A model generated the notes under the pieces. That model searched no databases. It was not told the origin of the DNA and was given only the letters and a program-made list of their open reading frames with translations. This document shows, piece by piece, positions 24,010 to 33,813 of a DNA stretch of 64,000 bases (the first letter of the stretch is position 1; each line of letters begins with the position of its first letter). This stretch comes from Poecilobothrus nobilitatus. Taxonomy: Eukaryota; Arthropoda; Insecta; Diptera; Dolichopodidae. The translations under genes and the position numbers were made by a program. The stretch covers positions 102,358,141 to 102,422,140 of the forward strand of contig OX352772.1 in the NCBI GenBank assembly GCA_947095535.1, in the 5' to 3' direction.

Positions 24010-24439
24010 TTTGTTTTAATTATAAAAATTTAAAAAAAAATTTTTCTTTTAATTTCAAAAATAAAAATTTTATCTGCTAGATAAGGTTTTATTTACAGCA
24101 TAATGTGCCTGATAAATTATCAGAAACTTTATCTATTAGATAGGGATGTTTGTGAAACAGGAATATATTGTTTATCTATAAGCTTAGTTCTGACTAGCCA
24201 GTTTATCTATAAGCGGTGAAACTGGTCCTTTATGTAATAAAAATTAAAATATTAACTACCAGCATCTGTAAATGCATAATAATACGTGAACTATATTAAT
24301 TAAATTATATTAACGCAAAAACAAAAGTTAATAATTTTTATTTCATAAACCCAACAAAACACTCCGGACAACGCCGGGTACTCTGCTAGTTGTTTTATAT
24401 GTTTGTAAAAGATATGAAACCAAGCTTAATATTTCCATA

Positions 24440-25336
24440 TAATATTATCAAACCAAATCTAGGAGGTTAAACTGATAAAAAATTCCTGTGAAACAAAAAC
24501 AAATGTTATATGTATTTAATTCAACAATGTTTATTTCATTTATTTATTTCGTTGGTATTTTGAAACTTCAAACTTTTTAAAACTTTAACAATTTTACAAA
24601 AATTATAAACAGTATACGAAAATTAAAAAAAAAAAAAGATTTATTTTTTAATTAGATTTAAAGCTGATTTTTATCTCTTGCTAGTTGACAATGGCATAAC
24701 AATTGTTGTTAGTTTTAAATCGTATAAAATGGAGATCTCTTAATATTGACATTACTTTTAATTAAATATCAAATCTGCGTCTGGTGCACCCTTTTGATGC
24801 TTGAATTTCGTTTGCCGACTTTTATGAAAACGATTCTGAAGTTGATTTTTTTGTTGAAGTAGTGATTCTTGATAATCTTCTTCTTCAATACGTTCAGTTA
24901 TATTAAGGGTTAATCGTTTAACTTTTTCATTTTCTTCACGTATTTTTTGTTCTTGTAATTTTAAATTAATAGCTAATTCGCTATCTATCGGAGCATGAAA
25001 TGTTTTAAACTGTTGTTTCCCACCCTTTGAACCTCGTATCATTAAAACAAACGAAACACTGTTTTTTGTTTTTTCTTTAATCGAGTTAGAATTTACATTT
25101 GACGAATTACTAAATTTATTACCAGATTGTAATTGATCGTAAGATTTTTTATTATTTTTTGCCATCATTGGGACAGGAATATCTTTTGTGGTTGGTTTTA
25201 CAGATTCACGTAATCGTTCTTGATAGCTTTCAGCGGTCACTTTTTCAAACATTTCTTCAAATTCTAAATCTTCTACAGTTGGTTGTTGTCCCAAGTTATT
25301 GTGCAAATCTTCTAATGAATCATTGATCGGAGATAG
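24440..25336 (-). repeat. Duplicated gene 3'-end segment, copy B
   Basis: Near-identical to 1-887, and begins about 50 bases after the Helitron's right end. Identity stops at the 5' edge of the exon; beyond it the two copies are only loosely alignable. Confidence 0.85.
24758..25336 (-). CDS. Terminal exon of an unrecognised spliced gene, copy B
   Basis: Encodes the same 182-residue C-terminal sequence as 319-887. The open frame continues upstream to an acceptor AG (25337-25338) and adds the residues LSPINDSLED before the shared part. The exon is 10 bases longer than in copy A at this edge. The function is unrecognised; the E/K/Q-rich helix and basic tail are the only visible features. Confidence 0.55.
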   Translation of the reverse strand, partial: LSPINDSLEDLHNNLGQQPTVEDLEFEEMFEKVTAESYQERLRESVKPTTKDIPVPMMAKNNKKSYDQLQSGNKFSNSSNVNSNSIKEKTKNSVSFVLMIRGSKGGKQQFKTFHAPIDSELAINLKLQEQKIREENEKVKRLTLNITERIEEEDYQESLLQQKNQLQNRFHKSRQTKFKHQKGAPDADLIFN

Positions 25337-25730
25337 CTAAAATTTGAGTTAAAAAATTAAATTATAGTACGGTAAATAATAGATGTTTTATATATAAATA
25401 TTAAAAATTTCAAAAAAATTGCTTAAAACTTTCAAATTTAAAAAGAATAATATTGGCAGAGTCTTAAAAATAGACTTAATTGTATTGATAAGAGAAATTT
25501 GATATTTTTTTGTTGTGTAATTCGGTGACCCTAAGATTTAGTGCCATTTTTGGTCCTATGCTTTCTTTTTTGTTAAATCATCTACTACGATAAAACTTCA
25601 TAAGAAATATTCGCGGCAGTCTTAGCAGGTTTTGTAAACTAAATTTTAATTTCTTTGATTTTACTAGATAACTTACTGCAACTCCTGCAAAAACTTTAAA
25701 AAAATTATAACACACTGTATAGACAGTGTC
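25337..25730. other. Intron-like sequence of copy B
   Basis: Diverged counterpart of 890-1080. No coding signal. It ends where the LOA-like LINE begins. Confidence 0.45.
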
Positions 25731-26368
25731 ATGAACAACGCTGAGCTGTGGTACGGAGTTAATTTACGCTGTGTAGAGAAGTCCGGGATACCACGACTTG
25801 AGAGGGTTCACGTCTGGCAGTGGAACGACTTCGACGAACCAGCGGAGGTGGTAAATACAATCGATATTCTGAATAAATTGTTGGAATTACATGGCAACCA
25901 ATGGAAGTTTCTGAAGAGATAGGTGAGGAAATCGGAAATCGAGAGAGAAGTGAGGAAATATACTATTTACGTGTACTATTACGTACTGTTACGTGTGTAT
26001 ACTGTTACGTGTGTACTAGACCTCTGCGCGTTTTCCTGATTAAAAGGAAGGAGGTAGAACCTCTCCCAGAGGAAGTAGGTATTGAAATGACAGAACAACT
26101 ATCAAAATTGGCTATAGAAGCCGAGCTGACCACCATGGATCCGCACGTCAGCTCTAAAGAAGTGGCCAACGCAATAGAGCTTCAGAACACCCACTCGAAG
26201 AACTCTTTCACGGAAGCATCACAGCAAGGATCCTCGTTATCCGAGATGGATCCGGCAACCCTGGAGAGTCTGCAGGAGATTACTCCGACAAATACAGGCA
26301 CTCCAAGGGCCGGAAAAATGAAGGAAAGGAGGGGTGAAATAAAAACACCACCTAACGATGGCGAGTAG
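25731..26368 (+). pseudogene. LOA-like LINE ORF1, C-terminal part
   Basis: The first part (25731-25922) reads LWYGVNLRCVEKSGIPRLER and NQWKFLKR, which resembles the DUF4780-type domain of LOA ORF1 proteins (RVWLP...W.VLR pattern). After a frame change, a polar tail rich in S, T and E runs to a stop at 26366-26368. The N-terminus is absent. Confidence 0.6.
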
Positions 26369-28560
26369 CTATTACATTCTTGACGCTTGTGATGAAAATA
26401 ATACAACCAAATAGGCATAGATGTATCACCGCCACAGAGGCAATGGCGGAGAGAATGCTTAAGGAAGTTATGACTTTGGCACTCATTCAGGAGCCCGAAG
26501 AATGAGCAACCCACAGGTCATTAGAATGACCAACTCACTTCTATAGTTGCGACAATGGTAAGCCTAGAACTTGCATTATAATTAGGAAAGTACTAAAAGA
26601 TATTTCCATTTCACAGCTCAATAGCAAGACTAGGCTACACGCGGAAAATATGGAGGGAGTCCAAAGTGATCTTCCTCCCAAAACCGAATAAAATGAGGTA
26701 CAGGAAAGCCAATGCTTACAGACCGATAAGTCTGACTTCATTTCTCCTAAAAGAACTGGAAAGGATAATACAACTGGAGATAAGAAACCAGTTAAACCCA
26801 AGGTTATATCAACACGCATATATTATGGGGAAATCGGTGCATACCGCTTTACATGAGGTTATCCACACAATAGAAGAAGGTTTCAATAAAGATAAAGTAA
26901 CTCTCAAAGACAAAGATAAAGCATCCTATCGACATAAAGGGTGCGTTTAATAATGTTGAAATAGAAAAGGTAATAGAAAGTATACAAAGTAGAAATATTA
27001 AAGGCATTTTGCTCAGGTGAACTAAATCCATACTGAGCAATAGAACAGCAATTTCTAACTTTGGAACTGCCTCAAAGAGGAAAATAATCTTAAGAAGCAC
27101 ACCGCAAGGAGGTATCCTCTCTCCGCTCCTATGGCTTTTAGTAGTTGATGAGCTCTTAGTAAAGCTATCGACCAACAACCATAGAGTGTTATGCAACGCA
27201 GATGACGTGTTACTATTGGTTACGCAAAAAGAGTCGGCCAACACAATAGATACAATACAAAGGGCAATTGACATAACCATAGATTAGGCCGAGTCAAATG
27301 GCCTTAAAATGAATCCAAGCAAAACCGAAATATGGGGCTGTAGAAGTGCAGTAGGTAAGACATGGGGCCTTTCGCCAAGAATCATGTATTCGATTTATAC
27401 GTATGTTATACGACCTATGATAACGCACGGTTCACTTGTTTGGTGGACGGGCACTAAAAAGAACAGGTACCGAAATATCCTAACGCAAATACAACGACAG
27501 GGATGCCTCGGTATAACAGGTTCAACTAGAACAACCTCCAAAACGTGCATTGAAGCAATCCTGGACCTAGAACCGATAGAAATTCATATCCAACGAAGAT
27601 CTTTGGATACAACCATGAGACTCCTTATGACAGGAAACTAGTTCGGTCAGGTCATAAGGAAATTCTACGAATGGTAGAGAATGCTGACGTAAACATACAT
27701 AAGGGTAAGCTCGGAAGTTGCTGATATGATTGCGGGCAATAATTGTGGTATAGGAATCGTATGTGACGATTGAACTTGCGAATAGCGAACACAGTGGCAT
27801 CACACGGACTGTACGCCAATGCGAAACATTCGCATTAGAACGAGCAGCCAAAGAACTTCTTCGGAAAGGTATCCGTGGAAAGACCATAAACATGCACACC
27901 GATTGCAAACCAATCGTTCTTACAATGGAGGGTGGATTGCATAAATCGAGGAAAATAATTGAGTGCTGGAAAGCCCTAAACGCGCTGAAGGAAACAAACG
28001 CAGTCAAACTGCAATGGATACTAGCGCACTTAGGCTACCCAGGCAACGAAATTGCAGACGCGACATCAAAATCTGTACTAAACAGGCAATTGGTGGATAT
28101 AAAAGATGTAGGTATACCGTACTCTGCGATAAAGTTAGCAACAAGCAACTGGAAAAAAGCCAGTGCCAGAGAAAGTTGGTGGCAATCCCCAGGATCAATA
28201 CATACGAAAGAATTCCGGGGAGAACATAATAGCAAAAGACTCAAAAAATTCTAAAACTAAATAGAACCGATCTAAGAATATTCATGGGAACTAGAACAGG
28301 ACACCTGTTGCTAAGGGCACACGCAGAAAGAATAGGTATAATGAAGTTGAATCTATGCAAGGATGCGGGCAAGAGGCAGGAACAGTAGCTCATGTACTGT
28401 GCCAATTTCCAAACTTGAGGACCTAAAGGCGAAGAATTTTGCGAGGAGACCAATGGGGAAATTTCTCCGAGGTGAGAATGCTCAATCAAGGAGACATCGT
28501 GAGATTTATAAATGAAATAAAGTAGCTCGACGAGACGCTGTAGTAAGCGAGCAGGGGAGC
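26369..28560 (+). pseudogene. LOA-like LINE ORF2 (RT and RNase H)
   Basis: RT blocks: VIFLPKPNKMRYRKANAYRP (near 26660), then the frame changes to STPQGGILSPLLW (near 27100) and LCNADDVLLLV, where the first residue of the catalytic YADD box is changed. RNase H follows at 27763-28254 (NMHTDCKPIVLT, LQWILAHLGYPGNEIADATS). The C-terminal part (GTRTGHLLLRAHAERIG) is near 28280. Frameshifts separate the blocks, and only a trace of the endonuclease remains. Confidence 0.8.
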
Positions 28561-28865
28561 ACAAGAGGTCGCAGGGTCTAGGTGTAAGGGCAGTAATAGC
28601 CCCCTCTGTGAAACAACAACAACATTATTTTTTTATTTTTTCCATTAATAAATTAACCATAAAAATGCTTTGTTTACAGAAAAATATATAATTACACAGA
28701 GACGCTGTAGTAAGCGAGCAGGGGAGCACAAGAGGTCGCAGGGTCTAGGTGTAAGGGCAGTTAATAGCCCCCTCTGTGAAACAACAATATTATTTTTTTA
28801 TTTTTTCCATTAATAAATTAACCATAAAAATGCTTTGTTTACAGAAAAATATATAATTACACAGG
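28532..28865 (+). repeat. 167-bp local tandem duplication (unit 1 only)
   Basis: GAGACGCTGTAGTAAGCGAG starts at 28532 and again at 28699. Each copy runs through the LOA 3' end and the ATTAACCATAAAAATGC block. Unit 2 has only one copy, so this arose in unit 1 or was lost in unit 2. Confidence 0.85.
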
Positions 28866-28974
28866 CCAGAAAATTACACAGCCTTTCCTGTTCAGGCGTG
28901 GCTGTAAATGTCGTAAGGGGGAATAACTCTTTAAAACTTAATAAACTTTATCTATTAGATAGGGATTACGACGT

Positions 28975-29056
28975 TTGTGGTATTCGAACTCACACTCCCT
29001 CGGTGTTTACAGAGTATTTTATACACTCTTACCCACTAGGCCACCGAGGCCCCTAA
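28975..29056 (-). repeat. tRNA-like (SINE-head-like) sequence, copy A
   Basis: On the minus strand an A box (TGGCCTAGTGGG, 29032-29043) and a B box (GAGTTCGAATACC, 28979-28991) are about 40 bases apart, as in RNA polymerase III internal promoters. The ends do not pair as an acceptor stem, so this looks like a tRNA-derived SINE head or tRNA pseudogene, not a working tRNA. Confidence 0.6.
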
Positions 29057-29086
29057 AAATATATTACATAATTACATTTTAACGTT

Positions 29087-30016
29087 AGTAGGTATAGGGG
29101 CACTTTGGCATGGGAAAAAATAAGCCCATATCGCACGACCTAGTTTTTAATAAACCATATCGCACGCCCACGCAAATTAACCTATATTTGAATGACCTTG
29201 AGTTTTAGAGAAAAACGGAAGTGTTGTGACCTGGATTCTGTTAGTTGGGGTAAAACAAGTCTTTTAGAGCTCTTTGATTGTATATTATAATAGGTCAACA
29301 TGAAAATAGTTAGCAAAACTATTATATGTAAATATTAAAGCACGTGTTATTTAATGTTGGTGAACTAGTTTTAAAGTGTATCTTTAAGGAATGCGTGTTT
29401 TTTTTTTAGTATGTAGTATTTTAAAAAGGTAAAAAAAGAAAGAGGCAAGAAAAGTTGAATGCAAATAGATTGGTATAGTATAGTATAGTAAGAACGTAGA
29501 ATATATATCTACATATATATGTTGCATATAAAAAGGTTAAAAAGAAATTCAAAGTAGAAATTAGCGTCCACATGTACCTTTTTCTTTTTTTCGTTTGATT
29601 AAATCTGGTTTTGTTTACAATATTTGTATATTATTTAAAAGATAGAAAAAAAAGGTAAAAGAATAAATTGAATTATCAAGATAAATTTATTAAGAATATA
29701 TTGCATTCTTAAATTTCTGAATACCTGGTATAGGATGGCTTGTATGTTATGAAATTGGAAGGTCAAAACAAAAAGGAAAATCAAAAAGGAAAATTACAAA
29801 GAAACTATGTAATCAGAAGATTTAAATTGAAATTTGTAATTATGTCATACAGATGGTAGACAAATTACGTTTTCGTTATGTATTAAGTTGAGTATGCTTA
29901 TTTTTTCTAATTTTCATTTTAAAAATAAATTTCTCGTTTTACTTTTTTTCGTTCTAATTAGGTCATACGAAATATAATAGTACATTGCATACTTATATTG
30001 AATCATCTATTCTATT
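29087..30016. repeat. Maverick A left terminal inverted repeat
   Basis: About 930 bp, matched in inverted orientation by the right terminus (59055-60102 of copy B). It contains two CCATATCGCACG motifs near 29130 and 29160. Compared with the right arm it lacks a block near 29400 that instead occurs further in (30027-30118). Confidence 0.88.
29411..29556 (+). repeat. Subterminal block, outer copy, Maverick A
   Basis: A block from ATGTAGTATTTTAAAAAGG to AAAAAGAAATTCAAA, containing a TATAG microsatellite. It recurs in direct orientation at 30119-30256 and inverted in the right terminus. Confidence 0.85.
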
Positions 30017-30118
30017 TTTTTTTTTGTGTTGGTTAACTAGTTTTACTATAGGAAGAAATACAAAATAACAATTAGCATCTTCGTTTTTTTTTTTAGCAGA
30101 ATATCTGTTTAGATTACT

Positions 30119-30256
30119 ATGTAGTATTTTAAAAAGGTAGAAAAAGAAAGAGGCAAGAAAAGGTGAATGCAAATAGATTGGTATAGTATAGTAAGAACGT
30201 AGAATATATATCTACATATATATGTTGCATATGAAAAGGTTAAAAAGAAATTCAAA
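30119..30256 (+). repeat. Subterminal block, inner copy, Maverick A
   Basis: Direct repeat of 29411-29556, lying just inside the terminal repeat and preceded by a segment that belongs to the outer terminus in the right arm. Confidence 0.85.
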
Positions 30257-30587
30257 CTTTATTAACTTTAATGTACAAAATATAAAGTGCATTTTATTTT
30301 TAGAGTATTACAAAAATCTCTTTTTAAATATGTTTTTACGATGACTACTACTTAAAATTGTAGATATGATGGGTTCAATGATCTTTATTCGATTTTGAAA
30401 TCTCATTCTATCAATTGTATATTGTTGCCAATGATTTTTCCGAGAAGAATTGTAAGCTCCATACATACATAACTTTAATTTGTAAAGTTGAATTAAATCG
30501 TACTTTTTTAGTTGGATTATTTAATTCCATATGATCTATATATTTATGTTACAAATAAAAATTATTTTTTTGTTTTTTTTTTGTTTT

Positions 30588-31088
30588 TTATTTTAACACG
30601 TTTTCTTTAAGTAAGTACATATAGATATTAAAACTATTTTTAATTGCACATCTTAAACTTGAACTTACATTATGTGTTGGAATAGGACACATAGATTTAA
30701 AATGTTCAATTTTTAACAATGATGGCATTGTATTGGTTAAATCATTTATTTTAGTACTATCTATGTATTTTTCAAGAAAATTTTTTTTCTGCTTTCCTTT
30801 AACGTAAATTATATCAGCTAATTGTAAATAGTACTTAAGTATATCCCTCAAACATAAGTATTCTACTGTACCACTATTCCATTTTAATTCATTTATTTTA
30901 TTTTCAGAATATTGAATATTGTATTTTGTTTCATGATTAAGTTCTTCTTCGGGGTAAGGCGCTTTAAAATGATATACAATTGGAATCAAACTCCCCTTTT
31001 TAAGAATAGCCAATTCCTTTATAAAATATTGCTTTTCATTTCCTTGTACAAATTGTAGGTCAACAATGAAAATTTGTTGGTTATCCAT
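30588..31088 (-). CDS. Maverick conserved VD..KELA protein, copy A
   Basis: An intact 166-codon frame from the ATG at 31088, divergent from the rest of the left-half genes. It starts IFIVDLQF, then FIKELAIL, a YHFKAPYPEEEL loop, and near residue 95 DIIYVKGKQKKNFLEKY. The end carries CPIPTHN followed by SLRCAIKN. The strand-Asp, strand-Glu and later G-x-K-K helix arrangement recalls RNase H-like exonuclease folds, but I cannot prove that. I know similar sequences only as uncharacterised proteins of insect Mavericks. A related protein is encoded at 35153-35488. Copy B's version is frameshifted. Confidence 0.72.
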   Translation of the reverse strand: MDNQQIFIVDLQFVQGNEKQYFIKELAILKKGSLIPIVYHFKAPYPEEELNHETKYNIQYSENKINELKWNSGTVEYLCLRDILKYYLQLADIIYVKGKQKKNFLEKYIDSTKINDLTNTMPSLLKIEHFKSMCPIPTHNVSSSLRCAIKNSFNIYMYLLKENVLK

Positions 31089-31209
31089 TATGAATGTTGA
31101 TGAATGAATAACCTTTTGAGTGAATGAAGCGGGACTTTATATTCTCTTTCTGAGTGTACATTTTGGTATAAATATAGGTTTGCTATCATGAATAATTAAT
31201 TATTTAATT

Positions 31210-31894
31210 ATGTTTTTTCACCCATTTACAATGATGGTGGCTGGGCCAACTTGTTGTGGAAAAACTACTTTTATTCATAACCTAATAAAATTAAAAAATA
31301 AAATCATACATCCGCAAATCAATAAAATTATTTGGTGTAACCCAGATAAAAATGCAGTACCGAATGATATAACAGATCTTGAGTATAGCAACAGTATTCC
31401 TGATTTTAGTGATAATTGAAACTCTGTATTAATTGTGATAGATGATATGATGTATCATAAGATGAAATTCTTATGATAGACATGTCTGCGAACTATTTAC
31501 TAGAGGATCGCATCATAGAAATTTATCGGTAATATTTGCAACCCAAAATATATTTCATCAAGGTAAATTTCCCAGAGATATTTCACTGAATTGCAAATAC
31601 ATAATTCTTTTTAAGAATCCTAGAGATAAATCACAGATATTACCATTAGCCCGTCAAATATATCCGAATCAGGTCAAGGAATTTGAGAAAGTATATAATG
31701 AAGTAACATCTAAGCCATATGGTTATATATTAATAGGTCTTACTCAAGAAGTTAATGATTTATTTAGATTGAGAAGTAACATTTTTGAGCAAGATTTGTG
31801 TTATTGTACAACAAATCAGTTGGAACAATATGCAAAAGAATATGAAACGATTGAAAATCAACCGACATATATTGCACCTGTTAAAAAATTCTAA
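31210..31894 (+). pseudogene. Maverick packaging ATPase (FtsK/HerA-A32 type), copy A
   Basis: The start at 31210 gives FTMMVAGPTCCGKTTF, a Walker A P-loop at residues 11-18. The frame stops at 31417-31419, but Walker B-like LIVIDDMM lies immediately after, in the same frame past the stop. After further stops and a frame change, a conserved middle region (RGSHHRNLSVIFATQN, ISLNCKYIILFKNPRDKSQI) leads to a stop at 31892-31894. In Polintons this ATPase pumps DNA into the capsid. The first stop is shared with copy B. The tail overlaps the next gene in another frame. Confidence 0.85.
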
Positions 31895-32165
31895 ACCGAA
31901 ATTCCAAAGAGTTATTATAAAACATTGTGAACCAGATGTAATTAAAACAATTTGTGAAATATCGTTAAATATTTTAAATGGTAACTGTAAGTTGAATAAA
32001 AAAACAAAAAATCAATTAAAAAGATATAAAAGGGAGTTAAGATCACTCATTTGTTATAAAAAATCAATAAATAATAAACGAAAAATTACTGTTCAAAAAG
32101 GAGGATTTTTACCTACTCTTCTTGGTGCAGTTCTTTCAGGGTTGATTGAAAATCTTATAAAATGA
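31830..32165 (+). CDS. Small basic protein with hydrophobic GGFLP tail (core-like), copy A
   Basis: A K/R-rich protein ending KGGFLPTLLGAVLSGLIENL, a tail common in Polinton and adintovirus small virion or core-type proteins. The frame is open from 31785, but I prefer the ATG at 31830 (MQKNMKRLKINRH) or 31842, because family members begin with such a basic helix. It overlaps the ATPase end in a different frame. About 111 residues; it looks intact in both copies. A DNA-binding or core role is inferred from charge and context. Confidence 0.6.
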   Translation: MQKNMKRLKINRHILHLLKNSKPKFQRVIIKHCEPDVIKTICEISLNILNGNCKLNKKTKNQLKRYKRELRSLICYKKSINNKRKITVQKGGFLPTLLGAVLSGLIENLIK

Positions 32166-32191
32166 ATAATTAAAATTTAACATTTAATAAA

Positions 32192-32668
32192 ATGATAATT
32201 TTCAAACCGGAAATATATGAAAAACTTAAACAAAATTCTAATCTTGAAATTAACCAGTTGGATAAAAATATGAAAAATATTATGTTAAATAAGCATTTGA
32301 CTGATATCCAGAAATGGTATTTTTTACGGCAAAACTTGTTTAAAAAACAAAATCAGAGCAGAACTCCTCCACAAAACAGAGAAAAAGGAAAAACGATACT
32401 AATGGAATCAAAAAGTACTCAAACATGTGTAAAACCATTACTTAAAGATGCAAAGGTACAATCAGATTCTGTTAAATATAGAGACATTAAAATGCAATTC
32501 CCTGAGGAAGAAATATATGAGGATACCCCTGATAATGTGTTTGAAGAAAATGAAGAAAATGTTTTATCAAAAGCAATGTCTGCTGCAACAGCGGGGGAAC
32601 GGTTAAGAAAACGAAAATCAATTAGTAGTAAAAATGTTCAAATATTTGAGCAGATACTGGTGATATAA
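32192..32668 (+). CDS. Maverick protein of unknown function, copy A
   Basis: 158 codons, starting 26 bases after the preceding gene. The N-terminal third is basic and helical (KPEIYEKLKQNSNLEINQLD). The middle is polar, with SKSTQTCVKPLL, then an acidic stretch (EEEIYEDTPDNVFEENEENV) and a basic end. Charge-segmented and probably partly disordered. Its place between the core-like and penton-like genes suggests a virion or assembly role, which is inference. Identical in translation to copy B. Confidence 0.55.
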   Translation: MIIFKPEIYEKLKQNSNLEINQLDKNMKNIMLNKHLTDIQKWYFLRQNLFKKQNQSRTPPQNREKGKTILMESKSTQTCVKPLLKDAKVQSDSVKYRDIKMQFPEEEIYEDTPDNVFEENEENVLSKAMSAATAGERLRKRKSISSKNVQIFEQILVI

Positions 32669-32696
32669 TAACAATTCCAATAACAGTAACGATCAA

Positions 32697-33327
32697 GTGA
32701 TATGCGATTGGAAGATTCTGTTACTTCCTACTTTAATTCAAAATATTCGACCATTATTAGGATTTTCAAGAAAAGAAGTTTTACGTCAACTAATTTGGGG
32801 TATTTTTAACTTTATAAATGACGATACAAACTATGTAACACCAAACAAAGCTGAGGAGTTTCCAAAAACTTTATTATACACTACTATCTGTTTAAGTAAG
32901 CCAAAAGTTAACATCAAATTAAGAACAAATTTCACTTACAGCTTAGATGGACTTTTAAAAACATGTTTTAATCAAGCTTTCGTAAAATTAACTGACCCTA
33001 AAAAATATAAACCTCATGCAATTGAAGTTTTTAAATTGTTTATTGATATCATGAATTCCTGTAGAGAAACCAGATATGTTTTTTATATACACTGATATTA
33101 TTGAACCACAAAATATAGGTGGTAAAAATGTAAGATGTTTAAGAACTGTTAATACAGAAAATGCTTTTACTAACACAGTAAAAGAATTTAACATAATTCA
33201 ATATTGTAATGTTGAAAAATCATTTGATAGTATTTCAATGCTCTTATGTGATAAATATGGTTATAAAATAAATTTTAGTGATAGTAGTATTCCTACAAAA
33301 ATTGTATTACATTTTAAAAAAGTATAA
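32697..33327 (+). pseudogene. Penton-like minor capsid protein, copy A
   Basis: Two overlapping frames make one gene. 32697-33095 covers the front and middle (KVNIKLRTNFTYSLDGLLK). 33076-33327 covers the end, with FIYTDIIEPQNIGGKNVRCL and KSFDSISMLLCDKYG, then PTKIVLHFKK. The YTDIIEPQ and LHF ending are typical of the Polinton minor capsid (penton, single jelly-roll) protein. A frame change near 33060-33090, present in both copies, breaks it. The true N-terminus probably lies upstream of 32697 in a frame now interrupted. Confidence 0.7.
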
Positions 33328-33374
33328 ATAAATGTCAGTTTGTAAATTTTAATATTAATTTTATTTTAAACGTA

Positions 33375-33811
33375 ATGGAGAAAGTGTATTACAGATATTA
33401 TTTAGTACAATCCGGAAGAGGTCTTGATGACATTGGCCTTTATTGCATTCTACCATACCTTACCAAAGAGGTCGCGGATTAGGAAGTTTTTTTGGAGGTC
33501 TTTTTAAGTATTTGAAACCTATATTTGCTTCAGGTGCTAATATATTTAAAAAAGAGGTCATTAACTCTGGTATTAGCGCTTTATCTAATATTGCATCAGG
33601 GGCAAATATAAAGGAAGTTGTTCAAGATAGAGGTAAAGAAATTATGAAAAATGTAAGACGCGGAGCTGTTAGGAAGCTTAATGAAATGTATGGATCTGGT
33701 AAAAGAAAAAGGAAAACTATAAAAAGACTTAACATTAGCAATTTAAATTATTCTATGTCAAAACGGGGTAAAGTTAATAAGAAAAAGAAACTAAAAGATA
33801 TTTTTAACTAA
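33375..33811 (+). pseudogene. pVI-like minor virion protein, copy A
   Basis: The ATG at 33375 starts MEKVYYRYYLVQSGRGLDDI, then the frame is lost. The body continues in another frame from about 33443 with RGRGLGSFFGGLFKYLKPIF, an amphipathic, glycine-rich helix, followed by a DRGKEIMKNVRRGAVRKL stretch and a very basic tail. In Polintons the protein in this slot is related to adenovirus pVI, which sits inside the capsid. The break is shared with copy B. It ends 2 bases before the major capsid gene. Confidence 0.7.
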
Positions 33812-33813
33812 TC

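Larger units (their letters stand above)
18067..24229 (-). mobile_element. PIF/Harbinger DNA transposon, interrupted by a LINE
   Basis: Inverted termini starting AGGACCAGTTTCACCGCTT lie at 18067 and, reversed, at 24211-24229. They are flanked by the 3-bp target duplication TTA (18064-18066 and 24230-24232), diagnostic of PIF/Harbinger. Subterminal sequence is full of ATCTAGATAAAC-like repeats. A minus-strand transposase is split by the Jockey-type LINE. No second (Myb/SANT-type) gene was recognised. Confidence 0.88.
15807..24389 (+). mobile_element. Non-autonomous Helitron, host of nested insertions
   Basis: The left end starts TCTAATATATAAG followed by TTTGTTTGTTTG and a CCGATTTCAACCAAATTT phrase, the usual look of insect Helitron 5' ends. 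The right end is CCGG-ACAACG-CCGG (a short hairpin) followed by GTACTCTGCTAG and then T, matching the Helitron rule of a hairpin and CTRR before a T. The exact left base is uncertain by about 15 bases. No Rep/helicase is present. Removing the Harbinger element (18067-24229) leaves about 2.4 kb. Confidence 0.72.
25731..28620 (+). mobile_element. LOA-like LINE, degenerate
   Basis: A plus-strand non-LTR element with an ORF1 tail, RT, RNase H and a C-terminal Cys-type region. RNase H placed after the RT and the ORF1 type fit the LOA/I group. The 3' end is GCCCCCTCTGTGAAACAACA with CAA repeats. The 5' end is truncated, and most of the endonuclease is deleted (26400-26620). The last about 110 bases are repeated at 28699 and 44243 through later duplications. 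Confidence 0.78.

Noticed and set aside
26182..28564. Minus-strand frames opposite the LOA-like LINE
   Set aside because: The plus strand encodes RT and RNase H blocks; the antisense frames have no recognisable motifs.
28975..29056. Functional tRNA gene on the minus strand
   Set aside because: A and B boxes are good, but no acceptor stem pairs across the ends and no clear anticodon arm can be drawn; kept as a tRNA-like repeat.
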